From CAVSRC01 sp963782045 (lineage in GTDB: Bacteria > Pseudomonadota > Alphaproteobacteria > Rhizobiales > Kaistiaceae): 64,000 nt of DNA. Below, piece after piece: positions 25,519-34,899 of the stretch. The stretch covers positions 372,001-436,000 of the forward strand of contig CAWAIR010000018.1 in NCBI GenBank assembly GCA_963782045.1. The letters run 5' to 3'. Position numbers and translations under genes: made by a program. The notes below the pieces were generated by a model that worked only from the letters and a program-made list of their open reading frames with translations, ran no database searches and was not told the DNA's origin. Each line of letters opens with the position of its first letter. Position 1 is the first letter of the stretch.

Positions 25519-27967
25519 TCAGGTGGTCTTGAGCGGCACCTTCGGCACCAGGCCGCGCTTGCCGCCGCCCTCGCCACCATTGGGCGGGCTGTTATCCGTC
25601 GGCGGGGCCGCCTTCTTGGCCGGCGGCGGCCGCCGGCGGCGCGGCGCCCGCGGCTTGCGCGGCGTCGGCTCGGGCTTCGGCGTTACCGGCCCGTCCTCGA
25701 TGGCTTCGAGGTCAAGCCCGCTGGCGTCCGCCTTGACGCTGACCTTGACCGTGCCGCCCTTCTTCAGCTTGCCGAACAGCACCTCCTCGGCCAGCGGCTG
25801 CTTGATGTGCTCCTGGATGACGCGGCCGAGCGGGCGGGCGCCCATGCGGCTGTCGTAGCCCTTGTCGGCGAGCCATTTGATGGCGTCTTCGGTCAGGTCG
25901 AAGGTGACGCCGCGGTCGGCGAGCTGCGCCTCGAGCTGAAGCACGAACTTCTGCACCACCTGGTAGACGACCTCCGGCGGCAGGTTGCCGAACGGCACGA
26001 TGGCGTCGAGGCGGTTGCGGAACTCGGGCGCGAACAGGCGGTTGATCGCCTCCATGTCGTCGCCTTCCTTGCACCGAATGGCCGAAGCCGATGGCCGACT
26101 TGGCCAGCTCGCTGGCGCCGGCGTTGGTGGTCATGATCAGGATGACGTTGCGGAAATCGACCTGCTTGCCGTTGTGGTCGGTCAGCTTGCCGTGGTCCAT
26201 GACCTGCAGAAGGATGTTGAACAGGTCCGGATGGGCCTTCTCGATCTCGTCGAGCAGCAGCACGCAGTGCGGATGCTGGTCGACGCCGTCGGTCAGCAGG
26301 CCGCCCTGGTCGAAGCCGACATAGCCGGGAGGCGCGCCGATCAGGCGGCTCACGGTGTGGCGCTCCATGTATTCCGACATGTCGAAGCGGATCAGCTCGA
26401 CGCCGAGCGACGAGGCGAGCTGGCGGGCGACCTCGGTCTTGCCGACGCCGGTCGGGCCGGAGAACAGGTAGCAGCCGATCGGCTTCTCCGGCTCGCGCAG
26501 GCCGGCGCGGGCGAGCTTGATCGCCGAGGAGATCTTCTCGATCGCCTTGTCCTGGCCGTAGACGACGGTGCGCAGCGTCTCGTCGAGATGCTGCAGCACC
26601 TCGGCATCGTCCTTCGACACGGTCTTCGGCGGAATCCGCGCCATGGTGGCGATGGTGTCCTCGATCTCCTTGACGCCGATGGTCTTGCGCCGCCTCGACT
26701 CGGGCAGCAGCATCTGCGATGCGCCGGTCTCGTCGATGACGTCGATGGCCTTGTCGGGCAGCTTGCGGTCGTTGATGTAGCGCGACGACAGCTCGACCGC
26801 GCTCTTGATCGCATCGCCGGTGTAGCGGACCCGGTGATACTCCTCGAAATAGGGCTTGAGGCCCTTGAGGATCGCGATGGCATCGGGGATCGACGGCTCG
26901 GCGATATCGATCTTCTGGAAGCGGCGGACCAGCGCCCGGTCCTTCTCGAAGAACTGGCGATACTCCTTGTAGGTGGTCGAGCCGATGCAACGGATCGTGC
27001 CGGAGGCGAGCGCCGGCTTGAGCAGGTTCGACGCATCCATGGCGCCGCCGGAGGTGGCGCCGGCGCCGATCACCGTGTGGATCTCGTCGATGAACATGAT
27101 CGCGCCGGGGAACTCCTCGATTTCCTTGATCACCTGCTTGAGGCGTTCCTCGAAATCGCCGCGGTAGCGGGTGCCGGCGAGCAGCGTGCCCATGTCGAGC
27201 GCGAACACCGTCGACTTGGCAAGCACCTCGGGGACGTCGCCTTCGACGATGCGCTTGGCCAGCCCCTCGGCGATCGCGGTCTTGCCGACGCCGGGGTCGC
27301 CGACGAACAGCGGGTTGTTCTTCTGCCGGCGGCAGAGGATCTGGATGGTGCGGCTGATCTCCGCGTCGCGGCCGATCAGCGGATCGATGCGGCCCTTGCG
27401 CGCCTTGTCGTTGAGATTGACGCAATAGGCCTCGAGCGCATCGGCCTTCTTCTTGGTCTCGTCGCGCCCTTCGACCGTGGCCGCGTCGTCATCGACGCCG
27501 CGCACCGGCCGCGATTCGGACATGCCGGCCCGCTTGGCGATGCCGTGGCTGATGTAGTTGACCGCGTCGTAGCGGGTCATCTCCTGCTCCTGCAGGAAAT
27601 AGGCGGCATGGCTCTCGCGCTCGGCGAAGATGGCAACCAGCACGTTGGCGCCGGTCACTTCCTCGCGGCCAGACGACTGCACGTGAATGACGGCGCGCTG
27701 GATGACGCGCTGAAAGCCGGCGGTGGGCTTGGAATCCTCGCCCGAGCCGGTCGCCAGGTTGGCGAGCTCGGTGTCGATGTACTCGACCAGGCTGCGGCGC
27801 AGCACGTCGAGATCGACGTTGCACGCACGCATGACCGCGGCGGCGTCCTGATCGTCGATCAGCGCCAGCAGCAGATGCTCAAGCGTTGCGTATTCCTGAC
27901 GGCGCTCGCCGGCCAGTGCCAGCGCCTGATGGAGGGCCTTCTCAAGACTGCGGGAGAATGACGGCAC
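25519..27967 (-). CDS. clpA: ATP-dependent Clp protease ATP-binding subunit ClpA (frame-broken)
   Basis: Hexameric AAA+ unfoldase that feeds proteins to ClpP. N-terminal repeat domain (MPSFSRSLEKALHQALALA), first AAA+ module with GDPGVGKT and VLFIDEIH-type Walker B (IMFIDEIHTVIG), second module with GPTGVGKT and LLLDEIEKAH. After KSAIGFGHSV the frame moves by +1 at about 26063-26071 and continues EGDDMEAINRLFAPEFRNRLDAIVPF to a Pro/Lys-rich tail unusual for ClpA (TPRKPRAPRRRRPPPAKKAAPP). One inserted base explains the break. Both halves are otherwise conserved, so a sequencing error or very recent mutation is likely. Lies just downstream of clpS. Confidence 0.93.
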
Positions 27968-27976
27968 CGGACGACC

Positions 27977-28312
27977 TCACTTCTTTTCCATCACGCATTG
28001 TAGCGGATGCTGATGCTTCCGCGCGAAATCCATCACCTGGGTCACCTTGGTCTCGGCGACCTCGTAGGTGTAGATACCGCACTCACCGACCCCATGCTGA
28101 TGCACGTGCAACATGATCTGGGTCGCTTCCTCCCGTCCCTTCTGAAAGAACCTCTCCAACACATGCACGACGAATTCCATCGGCGTGTAATCGTCATTGA
28201 GGATCAGAACGCGGTAAAGGCTCGGCCGTTTGGTCTTCGGCCGGGTCTTGGTGACAATGCTCGTGCTTGCATCGCCACCATCGGAATCGGGGCGACAATT
28301 CTCGTTGCTCAT
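27977..28312 (-). CDS. clpS: ClpS adaptor protein
   Basis: 111 residues. Delivers N-degron substrates to ClpA. Core RVLILNDDYTPMEFVVHVLERFF and MLHVHQHGVGECGIYTYEVAETKV, containing the binding-pocket Asn-Asp, Met and His residues. The disordered N-terminus is normal. Start at the ATG at 28312. Ends 10 bases upstream of clpA, the standard clpS-clpA operon. Confidence 0.96.
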   Translation of the reverse strand: MSNENCRPDSDGGDASTSIVTKTRPKTKRPSLYRVLILNDDYTPMEFVVHVLERFFQKGREEATQIMLHVHQHGVGECGIYTYEVAETKVTQVMDFARKHQHPLQCVMEKK

Positions 28313-28512
28313 ATCGCGTCCGACTTTGGGTACTCTCGAGACGAAATCCTGCCGACAAACCGCGCGTGCCGTCAACGATCAAATTGCCGTTAGCCCGCGC
28401 GTCTATCTCGCTTAAATCCGGCCGCCGGACGGGACCAGGGGAACCGCCCGATATGTAGGTCTAAAACCGGCCTTGTGAAGCCGTCTGCGGCGGCATCGCC
28501 CTGCATGCAACG

Positions 28513-28538
28513 AAAAAGCCCGGCGATCACGCCGGGCT
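28513..28538 (-). terminator. intrinsic terminator after the phasin gene
   Basis: On the minus strand the stem AGCCCGGCG / CGCCGGGCT with a four-base loop is followed by TTTTT. Lies 58 bases past the phasin stop and before clpS. Confidence 0.88.
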
Positions 28539-28595
28539 CGCTTTCATCCCACAATCCCCGGCTCCGTCGTCTGGCAGGGGCCCCCGGGCGCGGAC

Positions 28596-28922
28596 CTACA
28601 TTCCAAACTTGCCGAAGAAGGCCTCGTAGGGCTGGTAGGCGCCCTTGGCCATGTTGGTCACGATCTCGCTCATCCGCGCCATCTGGCCGACATAGTCCTC
28701 ATAGGCCGAGCGGACGACCTCCGATTGCACCGCCACGGCCGTATCGAGGCTCTTGGCCGCGAACAGCTTTTCCACGGCGGCGCCGCCGGCATCGAAGCTG
28801 CGCTTGGAATAGTCCACCGCCTCAACCGCCATGGCCTGCATGCCCTTGCTCACCGCGTCGGCGCTTTTCAACGCCACGTCGATGTTCTCCTTGCCGAAAC
28901 CCTGAATGTCGAACGCACTCAT
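28596..28922 (-). CDS. phasin family protein (polyhydroxyalkanoate granule-associated)
   Basis: 108 residues, almost entirely amphipathic helix: MSAFDIQGFGKENIDVALKSADAVSKGMQAMAVEAVDYSKRSFDAGG, then MARMSEIVTNMAKGAYQPYEAFFGKFGM. Coats PHA granules and controls their size and surface. The gene stands alone with its own terminator. TGC-rich palindromic sequence upstream resembles PhaR operators, which would link expression to PHA accumulation. Confidence 0.9.
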   Translation of the reverse strand: MSAFDIQGFGKENIDVALKSADAVSKGMQAMAVEAVDYSKRSFDAGGAAVEKLFAAKSLDTAVAVQSEVVRSAYEDYVGQMARMSEIVTNMAKGAYQPYEAFFGKFGM

Positions 28923-28994
28923 TTTCGCTCTTTCCCAAACTCCGCCAGGGCCGCGTGCGCGGCCGGCGCGTTTCAACCGATGAAAACTGGAATA

Positions 28995-29038
28995 TGTGCA
29001 GTGCAGCATTCAAGTCAAGCGAATTTTGTGCATTGCAC
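28995..29038 (-). promoter_or_regulatory. candidate PhaR-type operator upstream of the phasin gene
   Basis: TGTGCAGTGCAGCA (28995-29008) and the palindrome GTGCATTGCAC (29028-29038). PhaR repressors bind TGC-rich direct or inverted repeats. About 75-115 bases upstream of the phasin start codon. Confidence 0.5.
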
Positions 29039-29083
29039 CATGACATTTCGCAGCCGGATTCACATCCAGTCCGGATTGGGACT

Positions 29084-29097
29084 TTACCGATCGGTAA
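29084..29097. promoter_or_regulatory. 14-bp perfect palindrome, TetR-operator-like
   Basis: TTACCGATCGGTAA, identical to its reverse complement, in the 378-base gap between the phasin and carboxypeptidase genes. The ACCGATCGGT core is a common shape of TetR-family operators. No TetR gene is in the window. Confidence 0.45.
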
Positions 29098-29300
29098 CGT
29101 GGCTTTCATACTGTTGGCCATCGTGACGCCTGCAACGGCAGGCGTGGATTGAGGCCACCGGCGGGAAATCCAGGTCCGCGCAATCGGCTGCGCTGCAAGC
29201 GGCGATGTGCAGGCGCCCTCGGATACAACCGACCGGAATGGGGCGGCCTCGGGGATGCAAGCCGGCGCGTTTGTCTGTGCCGGCATGGGACGGGTATTGT

Positions 29301-30719
29301 ATGTTAGCGCGAATCGGTGGGCGTGATTGCGGGGCGATGGGAATACGGCTGATAGCAGCGGCAGGTCTGATGGCGGTGGCGGTTGGCGCCATGCCGCACA
29401 GTGCTACGGCTGCGCCTGATTCGGCCATCATCGTCGACGCCAAGACCGGCAAGACGCTCTTTTCGGAGGCTCCCGACGCCCGGCGCTATCCCGCCTCGCT
29501 CACCAAGATGATGACGCTTTACCTGCTCTTCGATTCGCTCGATGAGCACAAGACGTCGCTCGGCACGAGAATTTCGGTTTCGCCCCATTGCGCGGGCCAG
29601 GCGCCCTCGAAGCTCGGCTTCAGGCCCGGCGAGACGATCAGCGCGCGTGACGCCATTCTGGCGATCGTGACCAAGTCGGCCAACGATGTCGCCTGCGCCA
29701 TCGGCGAATATCTCGGCGGGACCGAGACCGCCTTTGCCCGCCGGATGACGGACAAGGCGCACGAAATCGGCATGTCGCGGACGACCTTCCGCAACGCGTC
29801 CGGCCTGCCCAACTCCAGCCAGATGACCACCGCCCGCGACATGGCCACGCTCGGCCGCGCGCTGCAGGAGCACCATCCGCGATATTTCTCCTATTTCTCG
29901 ACGCCGAGCTTCGTCTGGCACGGCCGCCGCATCAGCAATCACGACCATCTGCTCGGCAGGGTCGCCGGGGTGAATGGTATCAAGACCGGCTACACGCGCG
30001 CCTCGGGCTTTAACCTCGTTTCCTCGGTCAGCCGCGGCAATCGACAGATTGTCGGCGTGGTGCTGGGCAGCGAGACCAGCCGCTGGCGCGATCAGCACAT
30101 GGCGAGCCTGATCAGCGACTATCTGCCCAAGGCCTCGACCGGCGCGCGCACCGCCTTCATTCCCGGCGACACCCGAGCGGTCGCGTCCATCGATCCCAAG
30201 GACCTGCCGGTCCCGCAGCCGCGCCCGGCGATCGACGATGGCAGTACCGCCTCGATCGCCGCAGCCACGCCGCCGGCGCCAGCCGTCTCGCCGGTAGTGG
30301 CCACCGTCCCCGCGCCGGCAAAACCGGCAACGCCCACGAACATCGCCACGCTTGTCGGCGCCAACTCGATCTTTGCCCTCGCCGCCGTCGATCCGACGAG
30401 CCCGCCGGTCGATCAGGGCGACGCATCGAGCGAAGACGACACCAGCGACGCCGCCTCGCCCGGAGCGGTCATTACCGGCTGGAAGATCCAGATTGCCGCC
30501 ACGCCGACACAGTCCTCGGCCGAGGACATCCTCGACCAGGCGCTGTCGAAGGGCTCGACCGTGCTCGCCAAGGCGTCGCCCTACACCGAGCCGGTGACGG
30601 TGGGCGACACCACGCTCTACCGGGCGCGTTTCGCCGGGTTTGCCGACAAGAGCACGGCGCGCGCCGCATGCGTCTACCTCAAACGGCACGATTTTAAGTG
30701 CCTGGCAATCACTGACTGA
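29301..30719 (+). CDS. D-alanyl-D-alanine carboxypeptidase with C-terminal SPOR-like domain
   Basis: About 472 residues, penicillin-binding protein of the DacA/DacC class (peptidase S11). Signal peptide (GIRLIAAAGLMAVAVGAMPHSATA), then the SxxK motif as YPASLTKM, SxN as KSANDVA and KTG as GIKTGYTRASG. A long Ala/Pro-rich linker is followed by a C-terminal region (about 400-472: WKIQIAATPTQSSAEDILDQA... YRARFAGFADKSTARAACVYLK) resembling a SPOR domain, which binds denuded glycan at division sites. Trims stem pentapeptides. Start uncertain: the ATG at 29301 or the ATG at 29337. Confidence 0.92.
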   Translation: MLARIGGRDCGAMGIRLIAAAGLMAVAVGAMPHSATAAPDSAIIVDAKTGKTLFSEAPDARRYPASLTKMMTLYLLFDSLDEHKTSLGTRISVSPHCAGQAPSKLGFRPGETISARDAILAIVTKSANDVACAIGEYLGGTETAFARRMTDKAHEIGMSRTTFRNASGLPNSSQMTTARDMATLGRALQEHHPRYFSYFSTPSFVWHGRRISNHDHLLGRVAGVNGIKTGYTRASGFNLVSSVSRGNRQIVGVVLGSETSRWRDQHMASLISDYLPKASTGARTAFIPGDTRAVASIDPKDLPVPQPRPAIDDGSTASIAAATPPAPAVSPVVATVPAPAKPATPTNIATLVGANSIFALAAVDPTSPPVDQGDASSEDDTSDAASPGAVITGWKIQIAATPTQSSAEDILDQALSKGSTVLAKASPYTEPVTVGDTTLYRARFAGFADKSTARAACVYLKRHDFKCLAITD

Positions 30720-30769
30720 CAAGATGGGGACGTTCGCAAGGGGTCCGTTTGTGTACGGAGTAGCGGGAC

Positions 30770-31480
30770 TTAGCGATGATTGCCGAGAAGCCTGTCCTTA
30801 GCCTGGTTGATTTTCGCCGCGAGGAACGTCGAGCCGCCCTGGTCGGGATGCACGCGCATCATGAGCCGGCGGTGGGCCGCCCTGATTTCCCCAGCACTGG
30901 CACCGGGCGCAAGGCCAAGGATCTGATAGGCCTCCTCATCAGTCATGGCGCCCGAATCCGCCGTGCCGCCCGCCCCCGCTGCCGCATCGGCCTCGACGTG
31001 CTCACGCCAGCCGGGCATCCGGCGGTCGAGATAAGCTTCGAATAGCGCCACGCTCTCCGGGTCACCGGCGACCTCCGCCGCGAGGTCGCGCAGCGTCTGA
31101 TCGTCCAGCTCGTCGAGTTCCCGTCCGGCCAGGCGGCCGGCAACCACGCGCCCGCGCATGTCACCGCTGTCGTGGTCGAGGCTCATCTCGAAGAAGCGCG
31201 ACTTCACCGCCGAGCGCGATCCCGGCGAACGGCGCCCGTGACCGCCGAGATCGAGCGGGCCGATGCGCCCGGTGGCGATGATCGAGACCCCGGCCGAGAT
31301 GAGCAGGATGCCGAGGCCGGCACGCTCGGCGAAGGCCAGCACGACGCCGACGATGAGGAGCACGCCGCCGGTGAAGTAGCGGATCGCCCGGACGATCGCG
31401 CGGGCATCCGCCGCGACGAAGGCGCGACCGATGACCACGAGGATGGCGAGCAGGATGAGCCCGATGCCGAAATAGGCCAT
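30770..31480 (-). CDS. membrane-anchored J-domain protein
   Basis: 236 residues. Two N-terminal hydrophobic segments (about 3-20 and 38-75), a middle charged part, and a C-terminal DnaJ-like domain: EEAYQILGLAPGASAGEIRAAHRRLMMRVHPDQGGSTFLAAKINQAKDRLL. The HPD motif is present (VHPDQGG), so it can stimulate a DnaK-type ATPase. Topology resembles DjlA/TIM14-like proteins. Starts 4 bases after the VWA-like gene stop and is probably co-transcribed with it. Confidence 0.9.
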   Translation of the reverse strand: MAYFGIGLILLAILVVIGRAFVAADARAIVRAIRYFTGGVLLIVGVVLAFAERAGLGILLISAGVSIIATGRIGPLDLGGHGRRSPGSRSAVKSRFFEMSLDHDSGDMRGRVVAGRLAGRELDELDDQTLRDLAAEVAGDPESVALFEAYLDRRMPGWREHVEADAAAGAGGTADSGAMTDEEAYQILGLAPGASAGEIRAAHRRLMMRVHPDQGGSTFLAAKINQAKDRLLGNHR

Positions 31481-31484
31481 CGCC

Positions 31485-32216
31485 CTACCGGAGCTGTTCG
31501 AGCAGGCGCTGGGCGCCCGCGCCGCCCTTGGCGAGCGCCTTGAGGCCGCCGGCGGCATAGACCGCCGCCGCCCTCAGCAGTTCGGCAAGCTGCCCGGCGG
31601 CGTTGACGTCGAAGCGCGCATAGGCGCCGCCCGACAGCCGGGCGATCTCGCGGAAGGCGCGCTCGACCGAGGCGTCGCGTCCCTCCTGGAAGATGAACAC
31701 CTTGAGGCCGAGAAGCCCCAGTTCGCCAGCGGCGGCGGCGAGATCGTCGATCTTCTCCTCCATCGCGTCGCCGACGAAGACCAGCACGTTGACCTTCTTC
31801 TTGCCGGTCTCCTTGCGCGCGTGGGCCAGGATGCGGCCGATCTGGGTGTGGCCGCCGCGGCAGTCGATGGTCGTCATCAGGTCGCGCAAGGCCCGCGCGT
31901 CGCCGACCCAGCGGCTCGCCCGGCATTCGTGGAAGCCGCGATAGTAGGCAAGCTGGATGTCGAGCCCGCCGACCTTGGCGGCCTCCTCGAACATCTCCGA
32001 CTGGAGCTTGAGCGCCGTGTCCCAGGTCGGCTGGCGGCTCATGGTGGCGTCGAGGGCGAAGATCAGCCGCCCGCGCCCGCCGGCGGTTTCGGCCGGCGCC
32101 ATGGTCCGGGCCGCCTCCAGGAAGGCTTCGATCTCCTGCGGCCGCGACCGCGCCTCCGGCACGCCCGCATCGTCGCGGCGGGCCGGAGCCCTCTCCTTGC
32201 TGTTGTCTGTCGCCAT
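31485..32216 (-). CDS. VWA-like domain protein
   Basis: 243 residues. Core RLIFALDATMSRQPTWDTALKLQSEM resembles the start of a von Willebrand A domain; the metal-site motif reads DATMS instead of DxSxS, so metal binding is doubtful. Later strands VNVLVFVGDAMEE and LKVFIFQEGRD fit the Rossmann-like fold. Cytoplasmic. Sits between a mipZ gene and the J-domain gene on the same strand. Function unknown. Confidence 0.75.
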   Translation of the reverse strand: MATDNSKERAPARRDDAGVPEARSRPQEIEAFLEAARTMAPAETAGGRGRLIFALDATMSRQPTWDTALKLQSEMFEEAAKVGGLDIQLAYYRGFHECRASRWVGDARALRDLMTTIDCRGGHTQIGRILAHARKETGKKKVNVLVFVGDAMEEKIDDLAAAAGELGLLGLKVFIFQEGRDASVERAFREIARLSGGAYARFDVNAAGQLAELLRAAAVYAAGGLKALAKGGAGAQRLLEQLR

Positions 32217-32271
32217 CGGCGATGGCTCCCCGGCACTCGCTGGCGCCTATCGAACGCCTATCATGTGGCGT

Positions 32272-33180
32272 TCACAGGGCGCCGCGCAACCGTCCCTCGT
32301 CGTCAGCCGACGAGCGCCCGCCTTTGGCCGCGGCCGGGCCGGAGGGCGCCCGCCTGAGCGCGGGCAGGTTGAGCGTGTCGAGAAGGTTGCGCACCTCGTT
32401 GCGCGCCGAGAGATGGGAGAGCGTCGGTGCGGCATCGCCGCCCTCTGCGCCGAAGGTATCGAGCGCGGTCAGGCCGCTGGGAAAAAGCTCGCGGAAGATG
32501 ACGCGCTCGGAGATGCCGTCGGCCAGCCGGAAGCCGGCCATGTCCGACAATTGCTTGAGGCCACGCTCGATATTGCGCCGGTTGCGGCTGGCCAGCGCCG
32601 TCTGGCGGTTGCGCACCACCACCCAATCGCTCTCCCGGTCGTCCACCAGGCGCCGCTGGCGAAGTGATTCGGCCACCAGCTCGGCGTAGTGGCTGCGCCC
32701 GAGAACCTCCAGCGTCTCCGGGTCGACGCGGCCGAGGACGTCGAAATCGACGAAGCTGTCGTTGATCGGCGTGATCAGCGTATCGGCCATCGCGTGGCTG
32801 ACGCGCATCAGGTAGGTGTTGTGGCCGGGCGTGTCGATGACGACGTAGTCGAAGCCGTATTCGGTGCGGCTCACGGCCTCGGCGAAGGCGCGGAACTCGC
32901 GATCCTGGATCTCGGAGACCAGTTCGCCCTCGGCCGGCGGCACCGTGAAATGGATCGGCACCTCGAGCGGCAACCCGGTCTTTCTGGCCCAGGCCACGCG
33001 GTTTTCGACGTAGCGGGTCAGCGAGCGCTGGCGGCCGTCGGTATCGATCGAGGCGACGCGCGCCCCGCTCTTAAGCAAGGCGACGATGACGTGCATCGCC
33101 GTCGTCGATTTGCCCGAGCCCCCTTTTTCGTTGCCGAGAACGATGACGTGGGCCGGTTGAAACCTTCGCACATCGCGCAT
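32272..33180 (-). CDS. mipZ: MipZ-type ParA/MinD ATPase (copy A)
   Basis: 302 residues. Deviant Walker A GNEKGGSGKSTTAMHVIVALL, then ASIDTDGRQRSLTRYVENR and VVIDTPGHNTYLMRVSHAMADTLITPINDSFVDFD, closely following Caulobacter MipZ (IDTPGGDS..., TPMNDSFVDFD). ISERVIFRELFPSGLTALD is another MipZ hallmark. MipZ binds ParB at the pole and inhibits FtsZ, restricting division to mid-cell. A paralogue lies directly upstream on the same strand. Confidence 0.9.
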   Translation of the reverse strand: MRDVRRFQPAHVIVLGNEKGGSGKSTTAMHVIVALLKSGARVASIDTDGRQRSLTRYVENRVAWARKTGLPLEVPIHFTVPPAEGELVSEIQDREFRAFAEAVSRTEYGFDYVVIDTPGHNTYLMRVSHAMADTLITPINDSFVDFDVLGRVDPETLEVLGRSHYAELVAESLRQRRLVDDRESDWVVVRNRQTALASRNRRNIERGLKQLSDMAGFRLADGISERVIFRELFPSGLTALDTFGAEGGDAAPTLSHLSARNEVRNLLDTLNLPALRRAPSGPAAAKGGRSSADDEGRLRGAL

Positions 33181-33251
33181 CCGTCAACCTTTAACCGATT
33201 CTGGCAGAGTCGCGTATCCCGCCTTTGAGAGAAATCGGTGGGGCCGGAAAG

Positions 33252-34157
33252 CTACACCGCCGCCTGTTCGGCGCCGGCAAGCGGCAACGGCGCCACCGCC
33301 GCCTGCTCGAGCGGGGCGACGGCCGGCGGGCGCACGGGCAGGCGCAGGCAGTCGATGAGATCGCGGATTTCCGACCGGGCGGCGACATGCGACATGGTCG
33401 GCCGGGTGCCGAGCACCGCCCGCGCGAACGGGTCGAAGGCGGTCAGGCCCATCGGGAAGAATTCGCGGAAGATGACGCGTTCCGAAATGCCATAGGCGAC
33501 GCGGAAGCCGAGATCTCCCGCCAGCAGGTCGAGACCTTCGGTCACGGCGCGCTGGTTGCGGCTCGACAGCGTCGCCAGGCGGTTGCGCACGACCACCCAG
33601 TCGGTGCCGGTTGGCACCGTCTCCAGGCGCTTCGCCCGCACCTCCTCGACCAGACGGGCATATTGACTGACCGCGGCGACGGAATAGGGCGGCCCTTCGA
33701 TGCGGCCGAGCACGTCGAGATCGACGAAGCTGTCGTTGACCGGGGTGACCAGCGTGTCGGCGAGCGCGTGGCTCAGCCGCATGCGATAGGAATCGTTCGC
33801 CGGCGTGTCGATGACGACGAAATCGACCGTCTCCCCCAGCCGCTCGACGATCTCGGTGAAACGGGCGAATTCGCGCTCCTCGATGTCGCGGATGCGCTCG
33901 CCCTCACCCAGTTCGACGGAGAAGTGGCTCGGCAGCTCCAGCGCCATGCCGCTCCGTCGCGCCCAGCGCGCCCGGTTGTCGAGGTAGCGGGTGAGCGAAA
34001 GCTGGCGGCTGTCGGTGTCGATCGACGCCACCCGGCGGCCTGCCTTGAGCAGGGCGACGATGATGTGCACGGCCAGCGTCGACTTTCCCGAGCCACCCTT
34101 CTCGTTGCCGAGAACGATGACATGGGCCGAGTTCGCTGGCGGCAGGATGGTGGGCAT
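33252..34157 (-). CDS. MipZ-type ParA/MinD ATPase (copy B)
   Basis: 301 residues, clearly paralogous to copy A: GNEKGGSGKSTLAVHIIVALL, ASIDTDSRQLSLTRYLDNR, VVIDTPANDSYRMRLSHALADTLVTPVNDSFVDLD, ISERVIFREFFPMGLTAFD. The C-terminus differs: an Ala/Pro/Val-rich extension (VAPLEQAAVAPLPLAGAEQAAV) where copy A has a charged tail. Both copies keep ATPase motifs. The two genes are 71 bases apart in the same direction. Confidence 0.9.
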   Translation of the reverse strand: MPTILPPANSAHVIVLGNEKGGSGKSTLAVHIIVALLKAGRRVASIDTDSRQLSLTRYLDNRARWARRSGMALELPSHFSVELGEGERIRDIEEREFARFTEIVERLGETVDFVVIDTPANDSYRMRLSHALADTLVTPVNDSFVDLDVLGRIEGPPYSVAAVSQYARLVEEVRAKRLETVPTGTDWVVVRNRLATLSSRNQRAVTEGLDLLAGDLGFRVAYGISERVIFREFFPMGLTAFDPFARAVLGTRPTMSHVAARSEIRDLIDCLRLPVRPPAVAPLEQAAVAPLPLAGAEQAAV

Positions 34158-34302
34158 GGACAGGCGCCGTGGGAGGTCGAATCGAATCGCAACAGGCGAT
34201 CAGGCGCACGATGCATAAAAACCGCCAATAATTCGTCAACAACTGCCAAAAGTGGCGGACTTCCGGCATTTCTACCTGCGGGCGCAAGGGGGGCGCCGGG
34301 GC

Positions 34303-34734
34303 TCAGCGCAGGCCGAGGACCGCCAGCTCGGCGAGGAACTCCGGCGGAAGGTCGCCGTGCCGGCCGCGGCCGAGGTCCGCCGGCGCATCCTTGGCGGGAA
34401 AATAGCGCCAGCCCTGGAAGGGCCGCTTCGGCTGCCATTCAGTGGGCACCACCTTCGGTTCCAGCACCAGCCGGCAGCGGCCGATGCCCTCGCGGTCGAC
34501 GAACGGCCGGATGTCCACGAGGCGCTGGCGCGCCTGAACATTGCCCTTGATCACCCAGTAGAGCGAGCCGCCATCGAACAGGTCGGCGATCTGCTTCGGC
34601 ACCATGCGCGTCACATGGTGGTGCTCCAGCGGTTCGCGGGCACGGCGCTTCTCCGCCATGCGCATGTCGATCCACTCGGTGAGGTCGTCGATCGAATCGC
34701 AACCGACGCAGAGCTTGATGAGATGGCGGGTCAT
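34303..34734 (-). CDS. DUF1489 family protein
   Basis: 143 residues, the usual length. MTRHLIKLCVGCDSIDDLTEWID, HHHVTRMVPKQIADLFDGGSLYWVIKG, then WQPKRPFQGWRYFPAKDAPADLG. A widespread alphaproteobacterial cytoplasmic protein of unknown function. Starts at the ATG at 34734. Lies divergent from trkH, with 145 bases between it and the mipZ copy downstream. Confidence 0.9.
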   Translation of the reverse strand: MTRHLIKLCVGCDSIDDLTEWIDMRMAEKRRAREPLEHHHVTRMVPKQIADLFDGGSLYWVIKGNVQARQRLVDIRPFVDREGIGRCRLVLEPKVVPTEWQPKRPFQGWRYFPAKDAPADLGRGRHGDLPPEFLAELAVLGLR

Positions 34735-34899
34735 CGCCCAACAGTCGCCGCCCCGGCGCCTCCCGTCAAATCGTCGGGGGCCGCTTTCCACAGGCTCAGA
34801 AGGGGGCTTGCGCTCGGGCGCCAAACTGTCCATAGCCGTCCGCCGGCCGCGGCTGAGACGGGCGCCCTTCCTGCCCCGGCGTGCCGGCAGGTGAGATGC

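Noticed and set aside
26050..26090. Programmed +1 frameshift in clpA
   Set aside because: No slippery codon with rare-codon or stop context; ClpA genes are not known to use frameshifting, and four other genes show the same sign of break.
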